Positions 1 to 5,095 are shown, counted from the first letter of the stretch. The stretch is 6,158 nt of DNA from an uncultured Christensenellaceae bacterium (GCA_905236495.1 CAJOPV010000222.1:1-6158); one strand, 5' to 3'. Numbers and translations are program-made. The notes: generated by a model not told the origin, from the letters alone.

Positions 1-103
1 GCCCCGCCGTATGACCGGCAACTGCGCCAAGCATCAGCGTCAGCTGAGCGAGGCCATCAAGCGCGCCCGTGCCATCGCGCTGCTGCCTTATACCGTGGAT
101 TAA
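1..103 (+). CDS. rpsR: 30S ribosomal protein S18, C-terminal end (partial)
   Basis: This is the last 33 codons of the gene for small-subunit ribosomal protein S18, which binds 16S rRNA together with S6 on the platform of the 30S subunit. The reading frame begins at base 2 and ends with TAA at 101-103. The visible residues include [11 protein letters not shown] followed by [14 protein letters not shown], the highly conserved C-terminal signature of bacterial S18. The 5' part lies outside the window. In Bacillota, rpsR usually closes an rpsF-ssb-rpsR operon. The terminator that follows at 120-146 fits that position, but rpsF and ssb cannot be seen here. Confidence 0.96.
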   Translation, partial: PRRMTGNCAKHQRQLSEAIKRARAIALLPYTVD

Positions 104-119
104 CAGCAAAAATCAAGAA

Positions 120-146
120 GCGCCGAAGCGATTCGGCGCCTTTTTC
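120..146 (+). terminator. Intrinsic terminator after rpsR
   Basis: An 8-bp perfect stem (GCGCCGAA at 120-127, TTCGGCGC at 132-139) closes on a GCGA loop, a GNRA-type tetraloop. After one C it is followed by five Ts at 141-145. It lies 17 bases after the rpsR stop and separates the ribosomal operon from the sigma-factor operon. Confidence 0.92.
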
Positions 147-171
147 ATGCGCAGAGCGAGGGAAACCGCCC

Positions 172-201
172 TTGACCGGGGACGGCAGGATGGGGTATAA
201 T
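172..201 (+). promoter_or_regulatory. Sigma-A-type promoter of the sigma/anti-sigma operon
   Basis: A -35 box TTGACC (172-177) and a perfect -10 box TATAAT (196-201) are separated by 18 bases. Transcription should start near 207-209. The promoter reads as a housekeeping type, not as the AAC/CGT type that ECF sigma factors commonly use on their own operons. The operon is therefore probably transcribed by the main sigma factor, whatever feedback may be added. Confidence 0.85.
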
Positions 202-207
202 AGCGAA

Positions 208-221
208 GGCAAAATTTTGCC
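208..221. promoter_or_regulatory. Perfect 14-bp palindrome at the predicted transcription start
   Basis: GGCAAAATTTTGCC is a perfect two-fold palindrome starting about seven bases after the -10 box, so it covers roughly +1 to +14. As DNA it could be an operator for a dimeric repressor. As RNA it could only form a short weak hairpin, although a run of seven Ts follows at 226-232. No known regulator site was matched; the role is inferred from symmetry and position alone. Confidence 0.5.
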
Positions 222-253
222 GTGATTTTTTTGTCAAACGTGCAAGAAATGGG

Positions 254-259
254 AAGGGA
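254..259 (+). promoter_or_regulatory. Ribosome binding site favouring the start at 270
   Basis: AAGGGA within a purine-rich GGGAAGGGAA run (251-260) sits 10 bases before ATG 270. The GTG at 222 lies within about 15 bases of the predicted transcription start and has no Shine-Dalgarno sequence. The ATG at 297 has only a weaker GGA six bases upstream. The site therefore supports a start at 270. Confidence 0.55.
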
Positions 260-269
260 ACACCGTTGT

Positions 270-788
270 ATGAGTGAGCGGACCGGCGGAAGCCGCATGG
301 ATGATGCGCAGTTTGAGGCGTTGTACGAAAAATACGCCAACGACGTGCTGCGGGTCAGCTACTTTTACCTGGGCGATCGGCAGCAGGCCGAGGACGTGAC
401 CCAGGATGTTTTCGTCCGGCTTTTGCAGAGCACCCCGGAGCTGGTGGAGGGCAAGGAAAAGGCCTGGCTGCTGAAGGTGGCGCTGAACCGCTGCCGGGAT
501 CTGTGGCGGGCCGCCTGGGTAAAACGGGTGGTGCTGGGCAGCCCGGCGATGGAGCTGGCCCCCGCGCCGGATAACCTGGATGACCGGCTGGAGAGGCAGG
601 AACTGATGCAGGCCATCCGCAAGCTGCCCTCGGATTTTCGGGATGTGATCCTGCTGCATTACTATCAGGGCTACGGCATCGCGGAAATGGCGGAGATGCT
701 GGGGGTGCCGGAAGGCACCGTTTCCAGCCGCCTGAGCCGGGGACGAAAAAAATTAGAGGAAATTTTGAAGGAGCGTGGCGCGCAATGA
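270..788 (+). CDS. ECF-type RNA polymerase sigma factor (sigma-70 family)
   Basis: This 172-residue protein has the two-domain plan of extracytoplasmic-function sigma factors, which recruit core RNA polymerase to stress-response promoters. Region 2 lies at about residues 15-80 and includes AEDVTQDVFVRLL (40-52), the core-binding segment. Region 4 spans about 108-165, with YQGYGIAEMAEMLGVPEGTVSSRLSRGRKKL as its helix-turn-helix that reads the -35 element. A linker rich in Pro and Ala joins them, and there is no region 1.1 or 3, as expected for the class. The start at 270 was chosen for its ribosome binding site; ATG 297 (MDDAQFEALY) is the alternative and would remove nine residues. The stop overlaps the next gene's start as ATGA, indicating translational coupling to a probable anti-sigma factor. 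The exact ECF subgroup and its regulon cannot be told from the sequence. Confidence 0.9.
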   Translation: MSERTGGSRMDDAQFEALYEKYANDVLRVSYFYLGDRQQAEDVTQDVFVRLLQSTPELVEGKEKAWLLKVALNRCRDLWRAAWVKRVVLGSPAMELAPAPDNLDDRLERQELMQAIRKLPSDFRDVILLHYYQGYGIAEMAEMLGVPEGTVSSRLSRGRKKLEEILKERGAQ

Positions 789-1726
789 AGAGCGTGGAGG
801 AATGGCTGAATGCCCTGCCGGAATTGGCCCAATCCACTGGCCTTCAGGCGGATGAACAGCTAAAGAGAAAGATCCTGCGGGCAGCGGCGAAAGAAAAACA
901 AAGCAAAACCGGCTTTGCTTTCCACCGCCTGGCCCCGGCCCTGTGCGCCCTGGCGGTGCTGGCGGGGGCGTTCGCCTTCGCCCTCCCCTCCCTTCGGCCC
1001 ACCGGGCCCCAGATGAGCGACGTGCACCTGATCGATTCCCAGCCCGCGGGGCAGGTGCAGATCGGGCAGCCCCTGGCGCTGGATGTGCCCCAGGGCAGCA
1101 TCAGCATCCAGAACAGCCGCAGCCCCTCCTTCCGCAGCATCTGGGCCCCTGCCGCCGGCGGCAATTTCCCTTTGATCGGGGTGAAGGGCAGCTATTATCG
1201 GCTGCTCACCAATCCCACCGCCATTTCCGCCGATCTGCTGGGGGAGGCCCTGGGAACAGTGGATACCTTCACCAGCGAGCCTGCTTTGGCGGGAGAGGGA
1301 GGCATCTGCTCCAATATCGTGAATCAGGGCGAAACGGTGTATGCGGTCAGGACCATGCAGGGCGCTTTGGTCGCCGCTGACGTGGGCGGGTCGGTCCGGG
1401 TGTTCCAGCGGGTATCCTTCGGCAATAACGCCCTGGTGGGCCGGGAGCAATTGGCGGATACGCTTCGGGCGGAGACCGCCGTAGCCCTGGAGCTTTCCGG
1501 CGTGGGCACGGTGAACGACCCCGCCGCCGCCCAGCGCCTGGTGAATATCCTGACCCAAAACGCCCAATTCCTGCGGCCCGGCGGCGGGGAAAGCAACCAA
1601 TCCTTGCTGATCCAGCTGCAAAGCGGCATCGCCGTGCAGATGGCGGTGAACGGCGAACGCCTCATCGCCTGCGGCACCTGGGCCTGCCCGGAATTCTTCG
1701 ACGCCTTCCAGGAAGCGCTGCAATGA
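785..1726 (+). CDS. Single-pass membrane protein, probable anti-sigma factor
   Basis: This 313-residue protein starts inside the sigma gene's stop codon (ATGA, 785-788), so the two are translated together. A charged cytoplasmic segment of about 48 residues is followed by one hydrophobic helix (about residues 49-69, ALCALAVLAGAFAFAL) and a 240-residue segment that should face the outside. Cytoplasmic N-terminus, one membrane helix and outer domain is the standard plan of an anti-sigma factor that holds its sigma at the membrane until a signal arrives. I see no HxxxCxxC zinc motif, so it is not a classical ZAS-type. Two outer cysteines lie close together (C296 and C301, CGTWAC) and a third is C175, which could allow disulfide control. 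The outer domain matches no family I recognise. The anti-sigma role is inferred from position and topology, not from homology. Confidence 0.7.
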   Translation: MKSVEEWLNALPELAQSTGLQADEQLKRKILRAAAKEKQSKTGFAFHRLAPALCALAVLAGAFAFALPSLRPTGPQMSDVHLIDSQPAGQVQIGQPLALDVPQGSISIQNSRSPSFRSIWAPAAGGNFPLIGVKGSYYRLLTNPTAISADLLGEALGTVDTFTSEPALAGEGGICSNIVNQGETVYAVRTMQGALVAADVGGSVRVFQRVSFGNNALVGREQLADTLRAETAVALELSGVGTVNDPAAAQRLVNILTQNAQFLRPGGGESNQSLLIQLQSGIAVQMAVNGERLIACGTWACPEFFDAFQEALQ

Positions 1727-1741
1727 TCCCCAAAAGCAATT

Positions 1742-1772
1742 CGGCTGCGGAAGCTATCCGCAGCCGTTTTTT
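1742..1772 (+). terminator. Intrinsic terminator of the sigma/anti-sigma operon
   Basis: A perfect 10-bp stem (CGGCTGCGGA at 1742-1751, TCCGCAGCCG at 1757-1766) with a five-base loop is followed by six Ts at 1767-1772. It begins 15 bases after the anti-sigma stop. The M56 gene on the opposite strand ends at its last base. In the minus direction the hairpin is followed only by AATTGCTTTT, so it is probably weaker for that operon. Confidence 0.93.
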
Positions 1773-3424
1773 CATCCGTTGCCGTTGCCGTATTCGATGA
1801 TCCGCACCACCGGGGAGATTTGAATGGCGAAGGATTTGGAGCCGTCCTCCGCCTCATCGTCATACCAGGCCTCGAAGGTGGCGATGCAGATATCGCCGCT
1901 TACCTCGTTGCCGTGGTCGATCCATTCCGTGAAATGGCTGGTGACGCCGGGCTCCACGGCCTCGGCGAAGGCGTAAGCAAATTCTTTAAGCTGCTGACGC
2001 CAGGGCTCGCCGGTATCCACGGGTTTCGCTTCGGCATTTTCCCGCCAGGCGTAGGCGGCGGGGTTATAGAAGGTGGGCATGCCGCTGCCGTCCGCATACA
2101 CGGCGCAGATCAGTTCGTTTTCATCCGGCATTCGAGCGATAACCCGGTAGGCGGGGCGGTGATAATCGCCGGTATCATCCGGGAAGGCGCTCCACTGGGC
2201 GTCCTGCGTATCCACGCCCAGGGCAGGCAGCCGCCAGGCTTCCCGGGCGATGGCAATGGCCTCTTCCTGGGTTTTTACGGCGTTCGGTGCGGACAGGGCG
2301 GCGGCGAGGGCGCCGCTGCTTTCGCTTTCGGGGATAGCGCCCCGCGCATAGGGCATTTCCGCCGTGGCGAAGGCCCCTGCCAGCAGCACGGTGGCGGTGA
2401 GGACAAAGGCGAAAGCGAAGGCCTTCACCCGCTGCCCGCCCTGCAGGATGCTCTTCACCCGGGTTTTCAGATGACGCCCCGTCATGCTCATTCCCGTCGC
2501 CAGCACGGGCATGCCGGGGATCTCATGCTTCGCCACGGCCTGGATCAGGGCGCCGGCGTACCGGGCGCGGCCTTCCTGGTCCATCTCCCGGGTGACGGCA
2601 TCGTCGCAGCGAAGCTCCCGATCCATGCGCCACATCCGGGCGGCGAGCCACACCAGGGGATTGAACCAATGGACGGCGCAGCACAGGAGCTGAATCAGCG
2701 TCCAGATGTGATCCTTTGCTTTGTAATGGCAGATTTCGTGGGTCAGCATCTGCATGGCCTGCTCCTTTTCTGCTGCCAGGGGCAGGGCGATATAGGGGCG
2801 GATCGCCCCCACCAGGCAGGCGCTGCTCAAAGGATCGGTCAGATACACCGGCAGGGCCTTGACGCCCCTTTGGGCGCACAGGGCCTTGTACTGCTCCATC
2901 AGCTCCCCGGAGAGGGGCTCCATGCGGCTTTTCTTCAGCTTCCTGCGGAAGCGGACGTTGGCGAAACAGAACCAGGCGGCGACGCCCCCGACGCCGATCA
3001 GGTAAATTCCCATGACGGCGTGGGCGGTGCGCCCGTCGTACAGGCCGTCCTGGATGAAATGAAGCCCCCGCAGCACGGGATCGGAGTCCATGGCGCTGTA
3101 AGCGCCGGCATCGGAGGCCGCGAACCGAAGACGGCTGAGCCACAATTCGTCCACCGCGTCCTCCAGCCGCACCTTCACCTGCCCGGCAATAGGACGCACG
3201 GCGACGGGATCCAGGTTGTAGGGGGTATTGATGTTACTGATCCAGGGGTTTGGCAGGGCCAGGGGGCATAGAAGCCGCAGGGCCACCAGCAGCCAGGCAA
3301 AGCAGAGGGCCCGGCTGCCCAACTGCTTTCGGAAAAACCTCCGCACCGGGATCATGAGCAGTATGGCGATCCCGGCGATGATGTTGGCCTCAATGAGGAA
3401 ATTATAGATCGTGGCGGTACGCAT
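1772..3424 (-). CDS. M56-family (BlaR1/MecR1-like) membrane metallopeptidase with atypical sensor domain
   Basis: This 550-residue protein is a signal-transducing membrane zinc protease of the BlaR1/MecR1 type. Such proteins sense an external signal and trigger loss of the partner BlaI repressor. Hydrophobic helices lie near residues 9-27, 39-58, 137-157 and 334-352. The cytoplasmic protease part carries the zinc motif HEICH (229-233, in LTHEICHYKAKDHIW), then WFNPLVW (253-259) and DRELRCDDAV (268-277), where E270 is the likely third ligand. After the last helix, about 195 residues face outside. They are shorter than a penicillin-binding domain (about 240) and show no SxxK, SxN or KTG motif. 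Residues 384-455 (EEAIAIAREAW, then YRVIARMP and AVYADGSG) look somewhat like a PepSY domain. The start has GGAGGT five bases upstream. The gene lies 12 bases behind the repressor gene. The signal is unlikely to be a beta-lactam bound covalently; it is otherwise unknown. Confidence 0.9.
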   Translation of the reverse strand: MRTATIYNFLIEANIIAGIAILLMIPVRRFFRKQLGSRALCFAWLLVALRLLCPLALPNPWISNINTPYNLDPVAVRPIAGQVKVRLEDAVDELWLSRLRFAASDAGAYSAMDSDPVLRGLHFIQDGLYDGRTAHAVMGIYLIGVGGVAAWFCFANVRFRRKLKKSRMEPLSGELMEQYKALCAQRGVKALPVYLTDPLSSACLVGAIRPYIALPLAAEKEQAMQMLTHEICHYKAKDHIWTLIQLLCCAVHWFNPLVWLAARMWRMDRELRCDDAVTREMDQEGRARYAGALIQAVAKHEIPGMPVLATGMSMTGRHLKTRVKSILQGGQRVKAFAFAFVLTATVLLAGAFATAEMPYARGAIPESESSGALAAALSAPNAVKTQEEAIAIAREAWRLPALGVDTQDAQWSAFPDDTGDYHRPAYRVIARMPDENELICAVYADGSGMPTFYNPAAYAWRENAEAKPVDTGEPWRQQLKEFAYAFAEAVEPGVTSHFTEWIDHGNEVSGDICIATFEAWYDDEAEDGSKSFAIQISPVVRIIEYGNGNG

Positions 3425-3436
3425 GGCTGACCTCCG

Positions 3437-3811
3437 TTATCGTTTTCCGTTTTTCCTGAGCATTTCCATCAGCTCGTCCATTTCCCGGACCGTGATTTCG
3501 CCGTTTTCCACCAGGTGACTGATGAGCAGCGACGCCTGGCCGGAAAACACCCGGTCCAGCAGCTTCTGGGTCTGCTGGGCGCTCATTTCCTCCCGGGTCA
3601 CCAAGGGAAAATAGCGCTTCACGTCTCCCGTTTCGTCGATGCGCACGGTGCCCTTTTCCTGCATGCGCTTGAGCAGCGTAATGACGGTGTGGCGGGTCCA
3701 CCCCGTTTGGGGCTCCAGGGCTTTGGTGATCTCGCTCATGGTGCGGGGCGCCTGATCCCACAGCAGCGCCAGGATCTTCCACTCCGCTTCCGTGCATTTT
3801 TTATCGGGCAT
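3437..3811 (-). CDS. BlaI/MecI/CopY-family transcriptional repressor
   Basis: This 124-residue protein has the family's usual length. Residues 1-72 form the winged-helix DNA-binding domain, with TEAEWKILALLWDQAPRTMSEI at the start, the recognition helix around GWTRHTVITLLKRMQEKG (37-54) and a wing ending in YFPLVTREE. The C-terminal half (about 75-120) is the helical dimerisation part. Members bind TACAnnTGTA-like sites as dimers and are inactivated by cleavage or metal. The adjacent M56 protease suggests cleavage. At the place where staphylococcal BlaI is cut (Asn-Phe), simple alignment gives Ser98-His99, so the cut site may differ. AAGGAG lies eight bases before the ATG. The gene is first in an operon whose promoter contains a matching operator, so it is most likely self-repressed. 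No beta-lactamase gene is in the window. Confidence 0.93.
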   Translation of the reverse strand: MPDKKCTEAEWKILALLWDQAPRTMSEITKALEPQTGWTRHTVITLLKRMQEKGTVRIDETGDVKRYFPLVTREEMSAQQTQKLLDRVFSGQASLLISHLVENGEITVREMDELMEMLRKNGKR

Positions 3812-3852
3812 ACGGATCGCTCCTTTCAGGCGGTTGACAATTGCCTACCAAT

Positions 3853-3881
3853 AGGATACAGCTGTCCACTCAATTTGTCAA
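3853..3881 (-). promoter_or_regulatory. Promoter of the BlaI/M56 operon
   Basis: On the minus strand a perfect -35 TTGACA (3881-3876) and a -10 TATCCT (3858-3853) are separated by 17 bases. Transcription should start near 3846, about 35 bases upstream of the repressor start codon. Confidence 0.82.
3857..3866. promoter_or_regulatory. Probable BlaI-type operator overlapping the -10 box
   Basis: TACAGCTGTC matches the TACAnnTGTA dyad recognised by BlaI/MecI/CopY repressors at seven of eight fixed positions and contains the perfect palindrome ACAGCTGT (3858-3865). It lies between the -35 and -10 boxes and shares two bases with the -10, so a bound repressor would block polymerase. A weaker half-match, GACAATTGCC (3836-3845), is centred 21 bases away, about two helical turns. 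Separate inverted copies TTGACAATTG (3834-3843) and CAATTTGTCAA (3871-3881) flank the core. Binding is inferred. Confidence 0.65.
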
Positions 3882-3908
3882 GAGGGCGATTTGTAAATCC
3901 TGACAAAC

Positions 3909-3937
3909 AAAAAAGCGCCCTTCGGGAGGAGGACGCT
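3909..3937 (-). terminator. Intrinsic terminator after ybaK (minus strand)
   Basis: Read on the minus strand, AGCGTCC (3937-3931) pairs with GGGCGCT (3920-3914), with one G-U pair, around a 10-base loop, and is followed by five Us (3913-3909). It lies just after the ybaK stop and upstream of the repressor promoter, so it insulates the two minus-strand units. The G-U pair exists only in minus-strand RNA, which supports this direction. Confidence 0.82.
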
Positions 3938-3941
3938 GAGA

Positions 3942-4418
3942 TTATGCGGTAAGGTCGGCGCAGGTCACGGGGATCACCCGCTGAAGGCCGGCTAAGGGGC
4001 ATTCCAACTGCAAGCCGATGCGCCCGGCGCTGAAGAGGATGGTATCAAAGCCCTGGGCGGTCATATGGATAAAGGTGGGGAAGGGCTTTTTCATGCCCAC
4101 GGGGCTGCATCCGCCGTGAACGTAGCCGGTGAGAGGGAGCAGCTCCTTGCTCCTGATCATTTCCACGTTCTTTTCCCCGCAGGCCGCGGCGGCCTTTTTC
4201 AGGTCCAATTCTTCCGCTACCGGGATCATGAACACGTAATGGCTTTTGCTTTTGCCCACCGTTACCAGCGTCTTGAAGGCCCGGGCCGGGTCCTCCCCCA
4301 AGGCGGCGGCAACGTCCACCCCGCTGACTGCCCCGGAGGCGGTATAATCCCGCAGGGTATAGGGGATCTTGAACCGCTCCAGGGTGCGGACGGCGTTGGT
4401 CTTTTCCTGCTTTGCCAT
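3942..4418 (-). CDS. ybaK: YbaK/EbsC-family Cys-tRNA(Pro) deacylase
   Basis: This 158-residue protein is a free-standing editing domain that hydrolyses mischarged aminoacyl-tRNA in the cytoplasm. The family's main member removes Cys wrongly attached to tRNA-Pro. The conserved catalytic-site lysine is K49 in RAFKTLVTVG, and the substrate loop is GYVHGGCSPVGMKK (98-111), almost identical to the family's GGCSPxGMKK signature. Length matches the roughly 155-160 residues of YbaK, and there is no signal peptide. The ATG at 4418 has AGAGGA about four bases upstream. The gene is downstream of rpiB, separated by 114 bases that contain a long inverted repeat and a possible small ORF, and a terminator follows. 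Substrate preference within the family (Cys-tRNA-Pro or other) cannot be read from sequence with certainty. Confidence 0.93.
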   Translation of the reverse strand: MAKQEKTNAVRTLERFKIPYTLRDYTASGAVSGVDVAAALGEDPARAFKTLVTVGKSKSHYVFMIPVAEELDLKKAAAACGEKNVEMIRSKELLPLTGYVHGGCSPVGMKKPFPTFIHMTAQGFDTILFSAGRIGLQLECPLAGLQRVIPVTCADLTA

Positions 4419-4439
4419 AATTTCCTCTGCAAACGATAG

Positions 4440-4508
4440 CTAAAAAAATATATAAGCCGGTTTCTTGGAAGGGGGTGCGGGGGGAACCGTTCTTTGCCTC
4501 CAAAGCAT
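4440..4508 (-). CDS. Possible 22-codon proline-rich leader ORF upstream of ybaK
   Basis: An ATG at 4508 opens 22 codons ending in TAG at 4440-4442, which is 21 bases before the ybaK start. AGGAGG lies four bases before the ATG, a little close but usable. Five of the 22 codons are proline: CCC CCC GCA CCC CCT, then a later CCG. The C-terminal end is hydrophobic (AYIFF). The coding frame runs into a T-rich stretch. No homologue is recognised and the ORF is short enough to be chance. It is listed because of its ribosome binding site and its proline content ahead of a gene acting on tRNA-Pro. Confidence 0.25.
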   Translation of the reverse strand: MLWRQRTVPPAPPSKKPAYIFF

Positions 4509-4550
4509 GGCTCCTCCTGCCTATGCTGATCGTTACTCCAACGGTTCCCC
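4481..4550. repeat. Long-range inverted repeat with inner hairpin at the rpiB 3' end
   Basis: GGGGAACCGTT (4481-4491) and AACGGTTCCCC (4540-4550) are perfect 11-base inverted copies 48 bases apart. The second arm encodes the last codons of rpiB. Inside, AGCATGGC (4504-4511) can pair with GCC-T-ATGCT (4519-4527) around a seven-base loop with one bulged T. There is no T run right after the outer stem on either strand, so it is not a standard terminator. It may protect the rpiB mRNA end or control read-through to ybaK. Confidence 0.6.
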
Positions 4551-4985
4551 GTTCTCGATCAGGGTGAACATGTCAACGCGGCGCTGATGCCGTCCGCCTT
4601 CAAATTCGCCCTTCACCCAGGTTTCCACGATGAGCTTTGCCAGCTCCGGGGCAATGACCCGCCCGCCCAGGGCCAGCATGTTGGCGTCGTTGTGGGCCCG
4701 GCTCATCTTCGCGCTGTAACAGTCGGAGCAGCAGCAGCAGCGGATGCCCTTCACCTTGTTGGCGGCGATGGAGATGCCCACTCCCGTGCCGCAGAGGATG
4801 ATGCCCCGATCGCACGCCCCGGATACCACCGCTTTCGCGGCCCGGACGGCGAAAACGGGGTAATCCCGGGGGTCCCCTTCGTTGATGCCGAAATCCTCAT
4901 ATTCGATGCCCAGCTCCGTCAGCGTATCCTTGATGGGCTGCTTGAGCACCTCTCCGGCAGGATCGCATGCGATGGCAAATTTCAT
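4533..4985 (-). CDS. rpiB: RpiB/LacAB-family sugar-phosphate isomerase (ribose-5-phosphate isomerase B-like)
   Basis: This 150-residue protein is a cytoplasmic aldose-ketose isomerase; RpiB interconverts ribose 5-phosphate and ribulose 5-phosphate. Seen in order: the N-terminal Rossmann strand MKFAIACD, the active-site CGTGVGISIAANKVKGIR with C65 in the catalytic-base position, SRAHNDANMLALGGRV with H98 as the ring-opening histidine, and EGGRHQRRVDM, whose arginines bind phosphate. Length is typical. Two oddities stand out. The family's DHAG motif reads DPAG (P9), which loses a substrate-contacting histidine. Residues 83-89 read CCCCSDC, giving eight cysteines in total. The start is at 4985: GGAGG lies seven bases upstream, whereas the earlier ATG at 5000 overlaps that site and has none of its own. 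The substrate could be another phosphosugar (allose-, galactose- or similar 6-phosphate). The gene diverges from serS and leads into ybaK. Confidence 0.9.
   Translation of the reverse strand: MKFAIACDPAGEVLKQPIKDTLTELGIEYEDFGINEGDPRDYPVFAVRAAKAVVSGACDRGIILCGTGVGISIAANKVKGIRCCCCSDCYSAKMSRAHNDANMLALGGRVIAPELAKLIVETWVKGEFEGGRHQRRVDMFTLIENGEPLE
4727..4741. repeat. Trinucleotide repeat (AGC)5 inside rpiB
   Basis: Five perfect tandem copies of AGC on the plus strand; on the coding strand they give four consecutive TGC cysteine codons (C83-C86 of RpiB), flanked by CGC (Arg) and TCC (Ser). A gain or loss of one unit keeps the frame and would change the length of the cysteine run. Confidence 0.85.
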
Positions 4986-4992
4986 GTTTTTT

Positions 4993-4997
4993 CCTCC
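4993..4997 (-). promoter_or_regulatory. Ribosome binding site deciding the rpiB start
   Basis: GGAGG on the minus strand, seven bases before ATG 4985. The in-frame ATG at 5000 lies just 5' of this site and directly abuts it, with no Shine-Dalgarno of its own, so MKFAIACD is taken as the true N-terminus. Confidence 0.85.
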
Positions 4998-5016
4998 CAT
5001 TCATCAGGATACCCTT

Positions 5017-5045
5017 ATTATAATCCACGCCGCCGCATCCTTCAA
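5017..5045 (-). promoter_or_regulatory. Promoter of rpiB
   Basis: On the minus strand, -35 TTGAAG (5045-5040) and a perfect -10 TATAAT (5022-5017) are 17 bases apart. Transcription should start near 5010, giving a 5' leader of about 25 bases. It is back to back with the serS promoter, with 21 bases between the two -35 boxes. Confidence 0.82.
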
Positions 5046-5066
5046 GAGGAAAAAGCCTTTTCATGC

Positions 5067-5095
5067 TTGCATTTTGCCCCGAATGGTGATATGAT
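5067..5095 (+). promoter_or_regulatory. Promoter of serS
   Basis: -35 TTGCAT (5067-5072) and -10 TATGAT (5090-5095) are 17 bases apart. A TG one base before the -10 (5087-5088) makes it an extended -10. Transcription should start near 5102, exactly at the first helix of the T-box leader. Confidence 0.82.

Noticed and set aside
160..185. ECF-type self-promoter (GGGAAACC at 160-167 with a CG about 16 bases later)
   Set aside because: The -10 element lacks a clear CGTC/CGTA, whereas a near-consensus sigma-A promoter overlaps it; G/C-rich DNA makes such matches easy.
222..269. Upstream GTG start at 222 for the sigma factor
   Set aside because: It lies within about 15 bases of the predicted transcription start, has no ribosome binding site and adds residues unlike the family; ATG 270 fits better.
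1820..3271. Long plus-strand open frame of 483 codons opposite the M56 gene
   Set aside because: Its Gly/His/Pro-rich translation is typical of the antisense of a GC-rich gene; the M56 protein on the other strand has clear motifs.
4045..4503. Overlapping minus-strand frame through ybaK with a TTG start
   Set aside because: It is a shadow frame of ybaK; its low-complexity Gly/Arg-rich product has no recognisable domain.
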